DNA of 20,612 nt from SG8-4 sp964562575 (GCA_964562575.1 CAZLTY010000060.1:1-20612); one strand, 5' to 3'. Numbered from the stretch's first letter, positions 1-7,660 are shown. Translations and numbers: made by a program. The notes: generated by a model from the letters alone, not told the origin.

Positions 1-330
1 TGCCGGCCCAAAGTCTGCCGCTGCGGTCATAAACCAATGCAATAACCATGTTGTGAGGCAATCGGCTGTTCGTGCTGTCGTAGCGTCGGTAGCTGTTTCC
101 ATCGCAGACGATAATCCCGTTGCGATATGTTCCAAAACAAACGTTGCCGTCAGGGTCGGTCGCCAGCGCCAGGGTGATCCCGGCGCGACATTCCGGATAG
201 GTGGTCCATTGATTGTCTCGATACGAAGCGGGCCCTTTATCGGTGCCGATCCACAGCGTGCCCGATGTATCCCGGGCCATGCAAAGCACCTCGTTACCGG
301 GAAGTCCGTCGTCGGTGTCGAAGTGATTGT
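1..330 (-). pseudogene. Reg_prop-type beta-propeller fragment (partial)
   Basis: Read on the minus strand in the frame whose codons begin at 331, 328 and so on, the sequence encodes about 110 residues with three repeated propeller blades. Recognisable pieces are GLPGNEVLCMARDTSGTLWIG, then ALATDPDGNVCFGTYRNGI, then RLPHNMVIALVYDRSGRLWAG at the window edge. The pattern of LP-x-N, followed by D-x-x-G-x-(L/V)-W-(I/A)-G, is that of the two-component-regulator propeller (Reg_prop) family, usually found in periplasmic sensors or secreted proteins. The fragment has no start of its own. It follows an ABC ATPase 5' end in a different frame, so it looks like the interior of an unrelated gene joined there. 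It continues beyond the window. The family call is fairly secure; whether the gene is broken in the genome or only in the assembly is unknown. Confidence 0.6.
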
Positions 331-669
331 CATGCCGTTTAATATTGCGTAATAATCCAGAACCTCCCATGCCTTGAGCTGGCCGTACGTCTGAAAATCC
401 TGCGGCAGATAACCGAGCATGGACCGAACCCGCCCGGCATCCCGGACGACGTCATGTCCGAAGACTCTTGCCATACCGCCTGTAGGTTTGAGCAGAGTGG
501 TCAGGATCTTCATCAATGTCGTCTTGCCGGCGCCGTTTGGACCGAGCAAACCGAAAAGACCGGTCTCGACTTCAAGGTCCACCGAGTCAAGGGCCTGAAC
601 TCCGGATCTATATCTCAACGACAGCGCTTCAAGGCTGATCTTATCTGCAGTTGGTGTCCTTGCGTTCAT
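331..669 (-). pseudogene. ABC transporter ATP-binding protein, 5' part only
   Basis: The start codon at 669 is preceded by a GGAG ribosome site about 8 nt upstream and lies 15 nt after the stop of the small membrane protein, so the two were probably cotranscribed. The 113 residues read here hold the Walker A loop GPNGAGKTT (about 43-51) and the Q-loop region GYLPQDF (about 86-92), ending in DYYAILNGM. That is the N-terminal half of an ABC-2-type exporter ATPase, with an aromatic/A-loop region near residue 20. The signature LSGGQ motif, Walker B and H-loop are missing. The same frame stays open to the window edge (223 codons) but the residues after 113 no longer look like an ABC protein, while the +1 frame becomes a propeller. 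The protein as encoded could not hydrolyse ATP. It is either a real rearrangement or an assembly join. Confidence 0.75.
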
Positions 670-684
670 TAGCAATACTCCGGG

Positions 685-1005
685 TCAAAATGCCGCAGCG
701 GAAGAGACCTCCTCCCGCGATTCGTCGGCGATGAGGCTTTTCTTTGTCCGCAGGAAATAGCACAATACCCCGGCGACTACGGCATAGGCGATGGCCCTTT
801 GCACTGCATAGCTCCAGACAATACGGGGCTCTCTCACATCGCTTTGCTCCGGCGGATTGTTGAAAAGACGGTGTTCCAGTTTGCCCAGAAGCACCTGTCC
901 CTGATCGGTCTCGGTCAGTTCGTACGATTCCCAGGATGGTACGAGGAATGCCCACGCGATTGCGGCGGCGCCGACTGCAATTACAATTATCTGTTTATAG
1001 TTCAT
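685..1005 (-). CDS. Small two-helix membrane protein beside an ABC ATPase
   Basis: This encodes 106 residues. I chose the ATG at 1005 because a GGAGA site lies about 9 nt upstream; a longer frame to 1041 adds 12 residues without support. There is a membrane helix at roughly residues 5-22 and a second at roughly 68-86. Between them is a polar, probably extracytoplasmic, segment rich in charged residues, and the C-terminal tail is short and acidic. It is followed after 15 nt by the ABC ATPase 5' end, so it may be an accessory subunit of that exporter. I do not recognise the family. ABC-2-type gene sets often include small membrane proteins of this size, but a role in transport is inference from position only. 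Confidence 0.7.
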   Translation of the reverse strand: MNYKQIIVIAVGAAAIAWAFLVPSWESYELTETDQGQVLLGKLEHRLFNNPPEQSDVREPRIVWSYAVQRAIAYAVVAGVLCYFLRTKKSLIADESREEVSSAAAF

Positions 1006-1146
1006 TATTGGCTTCTCCGTGTTTTCGACTGAGGCCCCCATTTTCGCGCAATTGTCGCGTTCAGTTATGATGTCGCAGACGAACCGATTTTATTTCAGCG
1101 AAAACAATCGGATACCGCCATTCTTGGGAAGGGCAGTCTATGGCAT

Positions 1147-3603
1147 TTACCGTTCGTTCCGTGCGATTACCCTCGGCCGCCACCATAGCGAGCGCCAATA
1201 CGCGCGGTCGGTTGCGTACACGTCGATGGGTGTGTCATCGGACAGATCATCCGGCAGGATGCCATAGCGCTTCATCTCCCTCACATAGGTCGGCGTCGGA
1301 TGAAAGCCCGGCATGTCGAAGCGTTTGTTCTGTTCGAGGTGACGTCTGCCTTTTTCGCAGACGGCGAGGATCTTCTTGTAGTCCGGATCGTCGGTGCCGG
1401 CGAAGACCGCCACCGGTTCGCCGCCGCGCCCGCTTTCGTCTCGCAGTTCGCAGAGCCCGTAACCTCCGGCGTCACTCGCCAGCGGCGCCAGCAGGATCAG
1501 AGATTTTTCCGGGCGCGAAAGATTGAACATGAGGTGCCGGGACATTCGGATGCGGATGTCGTCGAAGTCCGGATTCGACAGGATAAGACCCAGATTGTCG
1601 GAGATATACCTCGGCACGGGCAGAGACTTATCGTGACATCCCGTGCATCGTCGCGTGATGGCTTCGGCTGCTTCGATAGCCTGGGGCCATTTGCGCTCGG
1701 TCGTTTCGAGTACGCTCTTTGGAAAGCCGCCGATCATGCCGGTGCCCAGCGCGGCGTAGGTGCCCGGATACGGAGCGGCCGACTCGATCCAGTAGCGGAT
1801 CATGTCCTGTTCGTGCCGGGTCAGCTTCGCCTCGTAGTGGCTGCCGTCGAGCATTTTCATCAGCGGGCTGGCTGAGGTTCCCACCGTGCGCGGCGGCAGG
1901 TTGGTCCTCAGGCGATCGCGCCCGTCGGAAATCCATTGCAGCGCCGTCAGCGTGTAGTAGCTGTGTGAAAAGATCGGCCCGTGATCGCCTGTCAGGATAA
2001 TGCCGCCGTCGCGCCGGTCGTAGTCGTGACAGCCCAGGCAGTGTTTGTCCAGGATCGGCTGGATATCACGCGGATAATCGAACACGTCGGGGATACCCGC
2101 CAGAGGCGTGACGGGGCTGGGCGCCCGCTTAAGCGCCTGCAGAGCGGCGGTCTCTGTCGCCACGGGAGCTTTCTGCCGCTGCTCGTGACAGCCGACGCAG
2201 CTTGTCGTCTCGCCCGGCATGACGGCGAGAAAGCTGTGCATGCGTTTGACCGAATTGTTGTTCTCATCCAGGGCGACGAAGAACAGACTCCGCAGCGCCG
2301 GCACTTCCATATAAGCCGAGCCATCGGGCTCGACCGGGACTGTCCCGACGATACGCTCGAGCGTGTATGTTCCGCCGAAACTTATCGGCGGCATTTTGCC
2401 GCTGTAATTAATCGGCTTCGAGAGCGTCTCCAACACGAGAAGCTTCTTGATCTCGCCCCGCTTGACGCCTGTCATATTGCGCCCGGCGTATACATCCTGC
2501 AGAATCAACCGGCCGGTCGTCTGCTGAAAGTTGCTCCGCGGCGGGATGATCGGCTCGCGCGGCCGCGCTCGCAAAGGGCGAGGCTCATGACATTCGACGC
2601 GAGCCTTAACAAGCTCGGCAGGCAGGCGATAAATCTCGCGCGTTTCGCCGTCTCTGTTCATCGCCAGCAGGCGGGGACCTTGAGCTACCAGAAAGCAATC
2701 TCTCGAAACGGCATAAGGGTCGCGGAAATTCTCCTTCTCAGTGATCTTGCGACCGGAAGCTAAGAGATCGGGACCCTGCTTTGCTGTCACGATGGCGATG
2801 GCCCCCTCGTGTTCTTTGCGCCCGTGGTTGGGGGAGAAGACGGCGACAACTTCGTTGTTGCTGTCGGGGATCGGCTTGGCGTCGATCATCAGGGTTCCGG
2901 GGTGGAGGTTGCCGTAGTAGATCATCTGGCCCGTGCCGTCGGGGTTGGCCGTCCAGAGATGGTGGAACGCAACCCGGCTGCGATCGACGTACTCCCAGCG
3001 CTCATATATCACCCGACCGTCGGAGAGAACCCAGGGTGTGTTGTCGTGCTCGATGTTGCCGGATACGGGCTGGATGCGACTGCCGTCACCGTCGCACCGG
3101 TACAGGATTGCCACCTGGGAATACCAACATGGGACCCAGCGATTGCTGCGGTCCGAGCAGAACATTATCCGGCCGTCGGGCAGGTACGTTGGTTCCATGT
3201 CGTTGTACGGTCCGTAGGTAAGCTGCGTGAGGCCGCCGCCGTCGATGTTTATTTCGTAAAGGTGAAAATAATCCGTTCCGCCCGGGCGGTAGGAGATGAG
3301 AATCTTGCCCGCATCGTAGTGAACCTGAGGGTCGCGAATCGAGCCGGCCGGGTCGTCGAGCAAGACCTTAATCACACCGCGGCGAACGTTCAACCGGCAC
3401 AAACGCCCCCGGGCGCCGTAGAGCTTTTTGCTCGGGTCTTGAGAGTAGTAGCCGAAGTTCTCGTACCAGTGACCGCCGGCGCCGCACTGGCGAGAGCTGA
3501 AGATAATCTCCTCGACGCCAATGTCCACAGGCCTCGCCTGGGCGCGGGTCGGTGAGATTGCGGCGAGCAGCAGAACGATCATTACTTTAAGCAAGGTACG
3601 CAT
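1147..3603 (-). CDS. Secreted tri-haem protein, hydrazine synthase alpha-like family
   Basis: The protein is 818 residues from the ATG at 3603, which has an AGGTG site upstream and is followed directly by a signal peptide (about 1-23, ending AQA). Residues about 85-320 form a TolB/WD40-like propeller with repeated LPDGRIMF- and LSDGRVIY-type strands. Residues about 380-470 resemble the middle domain of hydrazine synthase alpha (VPVEPDGSAYMEVPA). Three CxxCH haem c sites are visible: C469-C472-H473, C522-C525-H526 and C653-C656-H657. The family is common in Planctomycetota that do not carry out anammox, and no other hydrazine synthase subunit is present here. The likely role is a periplasmic electron-transfer or redox enzyme of unknown substrate. 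It is divergent from the AGE epimerase gene and may share its control region. Family and haem calls are strong; the reaction is unknown. Confidence 0.85.
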   Translation of the reverse strand: MRTLLKVMIVLLLAAISPTRAQARPVDIGVEEIIFSSRQCGAGGHWYENFGYYSQDPSKKLYGARGRLCRLNVRRGVIKVLLDDPAGSIRDPQVHYDAGKILISYRPGGTDYFHLYEINIDGGGLTQLTYGPYNDMEPTYLPDGRIMFCSDRSNRWVPCWYSQVAILYRCDGDGSRIQPVSGNIEHDNTPWVLSDGRVIYERWEYVDRSRVAFHHLWTANPDGTGQMIYYGNLHPGTLMIDAKPIPDSNNEVVAVFSPNHGRKEHEGAIAIVTAKQGPDLLASGRKITEKENFRDPYAVSRDCFLVAQGPRLLAMNRDGETREIYRLPAELVKARVECHEPRPLRARPREPIIPPRSNFQQTTGRLILQDVYAGRNMTGVKRGEIKKLLVLETLSKPINYSGKMPPISFGGTYTLERIVGTVPVEPDGSAYMEVPALRSLFFVALDENNNSVKRMHSFLAVMPGETTSCVGCHEQRQKAPVATETAALQALKRAPSPVTPLAGIPDVFDYPRDIQPILDKHCLGCHDYDRRDGGIILTGDHGPIFSHSYYTLTALQWISDGRDRLRTNLPPRTVGTSASPLMKMLDGSHYEAKLTRHEQDMIRYWIESAAPYPGTYAALGTGMIGGFPKSVLETTERKWPQAIEAAEAITRRCTGCHDKSLPVPRYISDNLGLILSNPDFDDIRIRMSRHLMFNLSRPEKSLILLAPLASDAGGYGLCELRDESGRGGEPVAVFAGTDDPDYKKILAVCEKGRRHLEQNKRFDMPGFHPTPTYVREMKRYGILPDDLSDDTPIDVYATDRAYWRSLWWRPRVIARNER

Positions 3604-3627
3604 AAGGTACACCTTTTTACACGTTCG

Positions 3628-3655
3628 TTTGATCATACCAGTATGATACTATAAA
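3628..3655 (+). promoter_or_regulatory. Promoter candidate for the AGE epimerase gene
   Basis: A TTTGAT -35 box (3628-3633) is separated by 16 nt from a TATAAA -10 box (3650-3655). The ATG of the epimerase lies about 44 nt past the expected start site. The spacer contains the palindrome at 3632-3647. Box matches are to the bacterial sigma-70 consensus; use in this organism is inferred. Confidence 0.45.
3632..3647. promoter_or_regulatory. Palindromic operator candidate between divergent genes
   Basis: The sequence ATCATAC-CA-GTATGAT is a perfect 7-bp inverted repeat with a 2-nt centre. It lies in the spacer of the rightward promoter and covers the -10 box of the leftward one. This is the position expected for a repressor that controls both genes. 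No regulator gene is present in the window. Confidence 0.4.
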
Positions 3656-3671
3656 ATGCCCGAAATGTTAA
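3643..3671 (-). promoter_or_regulatory. Promoter candidate for the tri-haem protein gene
   Basis: On the minus strand a TTAACA -35 box (plus 3666-3671) stands 17 nt from a TATCAT -10 box (plus 3643-3648). It points toward the ATG at 3603. It overlaps the opposing promoter of the epimerase gene, so the two transcripts probably start within a few tens of bases of each other. Confidence 0.4.
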
Positions 3672-3705
3672 TAGCCTATGCTGACCATTTTGCGAAGGAG
3701 AAACA

Positions 3706-5022
3706 ATGCTCACCAAGAAACTCAAACAAGCTCAATTCTGTGCGGTCCTGACACTCATTGTCTCGGTGTCGATTTGCTCCAAACTGCAGGCGGCCCCGAG
3801 TCGCGCAAGCCTCGCGGAAATCTATATCCCCAAATTCGAGAAGATACTCAAAGACAACATTGCTTCCTTCTGGTACTCCAAGAGTCTGGATCGCATCAAC
3901 GGGGGGTACCGGATCAACTTCGGCTCCGACGGCGAGCTTAAAGGCGAAGGGATAAAAATGATTGTGAGCCAGGCCCGCACGGTGTGGTTATTCAGCCGAT
4001 TGGCTAGGGCTGGCTACGGAGGTGACGAATACATCGAAGCCGCCGATCTTGGCTATCGTTTCCTGAGAGAGAAGATGTGGGATGCCCAAAACGGCGGCTT
4101 CTATTGGGAGGTCGACGCGACCGGCGACAAGAAACTAAAGGCCCGAAAGCATCTTTACGGCCAGGCGTTTGCACTCTACGCCATGAGTGAGTTCTATCTG
4201 GCCTCTGGTAGAAAAGACGTCCTGGATTTCTCCGTTCGAATCTTCAATCTGCTTGAGGCCAAATCCTACGACAGGACATACGGAGGTTTCATCGAATTCT
4301 TCAATGAAGACTGGACGCCAGTGGCTGCGGGCGAAAGTTCCTACATGGGCGCCGAGCCGGACCTTAAACTGATGAATACTCATCTGCACCTGTTGGAAGC
4401 GATGACCACTTTTTATCGCGCGAGTAAACTCCCGCTGGCGCGCGAGCGGCTGCTGGAGTTGATTAATATCGAAAGCAACACTGTTGTACGAAAGAACATC
4501 GGCGCCTGCACGGACAAGTACGATCGCGACTGGACGCCGCGACTGGCCGGCGACTACGCAAGAGTTTCCTACGGCCACGACATCGAAAACGTCTGGTTGC
4601 TGATGGATGCCTGCAATGCCGCGGGAGTCTCGAACCATCCATTCGTTGATTTGTATCGCACTCTGTTCGACTACTCATTGAAGTACGGATACGACGAAGC
4701 CAACGGCGGTTTCTATGACAGCGGCCCTTTCAATCAGCCGGCGGACAGGCGCAGCAAAGTCTGGTGGGTCCAGACCGAGGCAATCGTTAGCGCCCTTTAC
4801 ATGAATCGCATGACACAGGGCTCGAAGTACTTGACCGTCTTCAAAGAGACGAGCGATTTTATCGAGAAGAATATGGTGGACTTCGACAGCGGTGAATGGC
4901 ACGCCGAGATCACACCTGGCGGAACCGCGCGAGGCGACAAGGCCAACGCCTGGAAGGCAGGCTACCACAACGGCCGGTCAATGATCGAGTGCCTGCAAAT
5001 CCTCAAGCAGTGGGAGGATTAA
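3706..5022 (+). CDS. Exported AGE-family epimerase/isomerase
   Basis: The gene encodes 438 residues; the ATG at 3706 has a strong AAGGAG site 7 nt upstream. Residues 1-30 form a signal peptide ending near LQA-A. The rest is the (alpha/alpha)6 barrel of N-acylglucosamine 2-epimerase and cellobiose 2-epimerase enzymes, with the repeated GGF segments typical of the fold. The catalytic and binding histidines of the family are visible: NTHLHLLEA (H226, H228), YGHDIENVWLL (H291) and YHNGRSMIECL (H421). These enzymes epimerise sugars or sugar ends at C2, or isomerise aldoses and ketoses. Characterised members are mostly cytoplasmic, so an export signal is notable and suggests action on periplasmic oligosaccharides. 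The 3' end overlaps by 4 nt the end of the converging small gene. Substrate is not predictable from sequence. Confidence 0.88.
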   Translation: MLTKKLKQAQFCAVLTLIVSVSICSKLQAAPSRASLAEIYIPKFEKILKDNIASFWYSKSLDRINGGYRINFGSDGELKGEGIKMIVSQARTVWLFSRLARAGYGGDEYIEAADLGYRFLREKMWDAQNGGFYWEVDATGDKKLKARKHLYGQAFALYAMSEFYLASGRKDVLDFSVRIFNLLEAKSYDRTYGGFIEFFNEDWTPVAAGESSYMGAEPDLKLMNTHLHLLEAMTTFYRASKLPLARERLLELINIESNTVVRKNIGACTDKYDRDWTPRLAGDYARVSYGHDIENVWLLMDACNAAGVSNHPFVDLYRTLFDYSLKYGYDEANGGFYDSGPFNQPADRRSKVWWVQTEAIVSALYMNRMTQGSKYLTVFKETSDFIEKNMVDFDSGEWHAEITPGGTARGDKANAWKAGYHNGRSMIECLQILKQWED

Positions 5023-5192
5023 GAATTCTCTTCGTGGCCGACCTCGTCTTTCTTTTCGAGGACGGAGGACTTGACGAACTTTCTGCGCCGGCCGGTTGAA
5101 TTACTCTTCTTGCCGGCCGAACACAGCAGATGACAAATCAGTCCAATAGCGAGGACGGCGGCCAGAACTCTGAACATCTTTATGAAAATCAC
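5019..5192 (-). CDS. Small single-pass membrane protein after hflC
   Basis: This 57-residue frame begins with GTG at 5192, which has a GAGGT ribosome site 7 nt upstream; an internal ATG at 5177 would give 52 residues without as good a site. It follows the hflC stop by 21 nt on the same strand. Residues about 6-25 (MFRVLAAVLAIGLICHLLC) form one membrane helix. A basic stretch (TGRRRKFVK) comes next, then an acidic C-terminal tail (EKKDEVGHEENS). The TAA stop at 5019-5021 overlaps the end of the converging epimerase gene. I do not know the family. Position and spacing make it a likely third gene of the hflKC operon, perhaps a small modulator of the HflKC complex or of FtsH, but that is inference. 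Confidence 0.6.
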   Translation of the reverse strand: MIFIKMFRVLAAVLAIGLICHLLCSAGKKSNSTGRRRKFVKSSVLEKKDEVGHEENS

Positions 5193-5213
5193 TTTTCATA
5201 CCTCTCGCACGTC

Positions 5214-6269
5214 TTACTGCAACGCGCTGTCACCTGCCGGTGCGTCCTCGGTCTTCAGTATGTCGCCTTTGATCAACTCGAAAAGGCTGTTATCGGTGCC
5301 AAGGATCAATCGCGTTTTCGCTCCGGCTAGATGTTTCTCGTATAATTCCAGAGTCTTGAAGAATTTGTAGAACTCCGGGTCCTTGCCGAAGGTCTGCGCA
5401 TATATCTCCGTTGCCTTTGCGTCGGCCTCTCCTTCAATCTCCTGCGCAGTCTTATAGGCTTCCGAGAGAATCGTTTTGACTTCCCGCTCCTTGTCGCCCA
5501 TGATCTTCTCGTATTCGCCCTCGCCTTCGGAGGTGTATTTCTTCGCGATCCTCTGCCTTTCCTCGATCATTCTCGCTTCGACCTCGGCCTTGACCTCCTG
5601 GACATAGGTGAGCCCTTTGATCAAGACGCCGGAGCTGTGGATGCCTATGCCGTAAACCTCACAGGCTGTTCTCGCGGCTTCTGTGATTTCGGCGACAATC
5701 GCGGGCCTGCCCTCGGTTACCGGGCTTACCTGAGTAGTCTCCCGCAACTCTTCCTCGGCCACTCTCATCTGCCGGTTGTCGGTGCGGACTATTTCGATGA
5801 GGTTTCTCTTGGTTATCGAGTTTTTCGTTCCTGAGTCGATCGTTTCGTCGAGCCTGCCGTGGGCCTGCTCTTCGGTGCCGACGGATCGCAGGAATTGCAG
5901 TGGGTCCTTGATATACCACCTCGCCGTACAGTCGACGAGGATGTATTTCCGTTCCTTGGTCAAAAACTGCTCGGGGTAGCCGTTCCATCGCAGCAGCCTT
6001 CTCTCGAACTTGCGCACGCTCTGTATAAAAGGCACTTTGAAGTGCAATCCCGCACCCTCGGTAACGGCGATTCCCTCTTTCGCGTATTTGTCCCTTAGCT
6101 CGGTCAGCACCTGGTCCTTGTCTCGACCTTCGATCGGGTTGACGATCACCCTGACGGGCTTGCCGAACTGCGTCACCACCGCCTGCTCCGTTTGATCCAC
6201 CACGTACATCGACATAGACAGTAAGATGAGCAGAACCGCAAGAATCACTATTGTAATGATACGAGTCAT
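5214..6269 (-). CDS. hflC: HflC-like SPFH/prohibitin-family protein
   Basis: The protein is 351 residues, close to the 334 of E. coli HflC. The ATG at 6269 has an AAAGG site 7 nt upstream. An N-terminal membrane anchor (about 4-24) is followed by VVDQTEQAVVTQFGKPVRVI, which is the opening of the SPFH domain in HflC. A helical, charged region at about 225-295 (EAEVEARMIEERQRIA, EGEADAKATEIYAQTFG) is the coiled coil used for ring assembly. HflC with HflK forms a membrane cage around the protease FtsH and controls its access to membrane substrates. It lies downstream of hflK in the standard hflK-hflC order, but the 142-nt gap between them carries an inverted repeat. The assignment is secure. Confidence 0.93.
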   Translation of the reverse strand: MTRIITIVILAVLLILLSMSMYVVDQTEQAVVTQFGKPVRVIVNPIEGRDKDQVLTELRDKYAKEGIAVTEGAGLHFKVPFIQSVRKFERRLLRWNGYPEQFLTKERKYILVDCTARWYIKDPLQFLRSVGTEEQAHGRLDETIDSGTKNSITKRNLIEIVRTDNRQMRVAEEELRETTQVSPVTEGRPAIVAEITEAARTACEVYGIGIHSSGVLIKGLTYVQEVKAEVEARMIEERQRIAKKYTSEGEGEYEKIMGDKEREVKTILSEAYKTAQEIEGEADAKATEIYAQTFGKDPEFYKFFKTLELYEKHLAGAKTRLILGTDNSLFELIKGDILKTEDAPAGDSALQ

Positions 6270-6296
6270 TTTATTGCCTTTCTTTCTAAAGAATTC

Positions 6297-6370
6297 ACCA
6301 CAGAGAACGCTGAGTACGCAGAGAATGAATACATATTACAGCTCTCTGCGTTCTCTGCGGGCTCGGCGGT
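6297..6370. repeat. Modular inverted repeat between hflK and hflC
   Basis: Two 28-nt arms (6297-6324 and 6343-6370) match as an inverted repeat at 22 of 28 positions, with an 18-nt loop. Each arm is itself made of three 9-nt units, of the form ACGCWGAGA on one side and TCTCTGCGK on the other. As RNA it would form a long hairpin inside the hflKC transcript. Elements with this CAGAG/ACGC flavour occur between genes in many environmental bacteria, from my general recollection. It could tune expression of the two genes or be a mobile repeat remnant. Confidence 0.65.
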
Positions 6371-6411
6371 AGAATATTCTGTTTCGGTACGCATCAGTTT
6401 TTCCCGGGTTT

Positions 6412-7530
6412 TCAATCCGAACTCTTGTCGCTCTCAAGATTGAGCCTCATTAATATCCCGCCATCGGCGCCGCCCTGCTCGATTATCCATTTCTCAGGTA
6501 TCAGCGGCAGGACCTTGGACATTGTCTCGAGGTACATTCTCTGTTTGGTAATGTCGGGGGCCTTGACGTACTCGGCGTATATCTTTTCGAATTTGGCGAT
6601 GTCACCCATTGCCTCGTTGACCCTCTCGGCGGCGTATCCCTTGGCCGTCTCAATTGCCTTCTGGGCTTCGCCCTTCGATTTCGGCACGGCTTCGTTGTAG
6701 GTCTTCATCGCCTCGTTGATTTTCGTTTCCTTCTGCTGCAGGGCCTTGTTCACCTCGTTGAAAGCCGGCCTGACCTTCTGGGGCGGGTTCGACGATTGAA
6801 GCTTGACGGTGACGATGTGAATTCCGGTCTCGTACTCGTCGAGCAGTTTTTGCAGAGCTTCTTTGGCCGAGACTTCGTATTCGATTCTTCCGATGGTTAT
6901 CGCTTCGTCTACGCTGCCATTGCCAATGAGCTGCCTCATCACCGCCTGGCTCGCATCCCTGATCGTCTGCCTCGGCTCGCGTATATTGAACAAATAGCTG
7001 CGGGCGTCCTTTATCAGGTACTGAACAATCCACTCGACGTCGGTAATATTGAGATCCCCCGTGAGCATCACGTATTCGCCTCGGAGTATCTCCTTGGCCC
7101 TCTCGGCCAGTTGAGACGTTGCGCTTCGTGAGACTCTTTCTCCGCTCTCTCTTATCAGCCTCATCAAATCCTCGGGGTTCGAGCGTCGGGCATCGATTTC
7201 CTCGGCGCCTAAGTATCGCGTGTCCACACCCGCCTTCAAGGTCCGAAAACCAAATTCCTCTTTTTGCACCTTCTTGACCGGGACCGCGACCGCCTCCTCG
7301 ATTCCCAAAGGCATCTTGAGGTGTATCCCCGGCTCGGTGGTCCGGTTGTAGCGTCCGAACCTCTGAATCACACCCGCAGAGTCGGTGGGCACAGTGTAGA
7401 CCGACGTCTTCAATCCGCCGGCGACCGCGACAATAACCGCCACTACTGCAATCCACTTCCATCCCACCGTTGGGTAATTCATCCTGGGAGGTTGCTGCTG
7501 CATTCTGTCAAAAATATCTCGCAATTCCAT
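6412..7530 (-). CDS. hflK: HflK-like SPFH/prohibitin-family protein
   Basis: This encodes 372 residues from the ATG at 7530. A frame from a TTG at 7551 adds seven residues, but the extension MFVTGLI has no family support. After a short cytoplasmic N-terminus (MELRDIFDRM) there is a membrane helix at about 24-42, then the SPFH domain opening in VPTDSAGVIQRFGRYNRTTEPGIHLKMP, a classic HflK signature. The sequence NITDVEWIVQYLIKD is also typical. A helical region at about 255-330 (KALQQKETKINEAMKTYNEA) supports assembly with HflC. The proline/glutamine-rich N-terminus is shorter than the glycine-rich one of enterobacterial HflK. It is the first gene of an operon with hflC and the small membrane gene. 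Confidence 0.93.
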   Translation of the reverse strand: MELRDIFDRMQQQPPRMNYPTVGWKWIAVVAVIVAVAGGLKTSVYTVPTDSAGVIQRFGRYNRTTEPGIHLKMPLGIEEAVAVPVKKVQKEEFGFRTLKAGVDTRYLGAEEIDARRSNPEDLMRLIRESGERVSRSATSQLAERAKEILRGEYVMLTGDLNITDVEWIVQYLIKDARSYLFNIREPRQTIRDASQAVMRQLIGNGSVDEAITIGRIEYEVSAKEALQKLLDEYETGIHIVTVKLQSSNPPQKVRPAFNEVNKALQQKETKINEAMKTYNEAVPKSKGEAQKAIETAKGYAAERVNEAMGDIAKFEKIYAEYVKAPDITKQRMYLETMSKVLPLIPEKWIIEQGGADGGILMRLNLESDKSSD

Positions 7531-7628
7531 AATTAGCCCCGTAACAAACAAAAGTCGCTACTGCGTGTCAAAACACCGAAGCTCTCTCGCGCAGTTCATC
7601 AATCCCGATGCTCAAGCTTCGAGATGCC

Positions 7629-7656
7629 ATGATAACCGGTACGGCCTCGATGTAAA
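7629..7656 (-). promoter_or_regulatory. Promoter candidate for the hflKC operon
   Basis: On the minus strand, TTTACA (plus 7651-7656) is spaced 16 nt from TATCAT (plus 7629-7634); each matches the sigma-70 consensus at five of six positions. It would give a leader of about 90 nt before the hflK start. The -35 side abuts the dispersed repeat starting near 7661. Confidence 0.4.
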
Positions 7657-7660
7657 GTCT

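Noticed and set aside
1300..3555. Several plus-strand frames of 190-260 codons (from 1300, 1981 and 2809)
   Set aside because: All lie opposite the tri-haem protein, whose haem motifs and propeller repeats are unmistakable.
1147..3603. Evidence for anammox metabolism
   Set aside because: The hydrazine-synthase-alpha-like family is broad, and no other hydrazine pathway gene is present.
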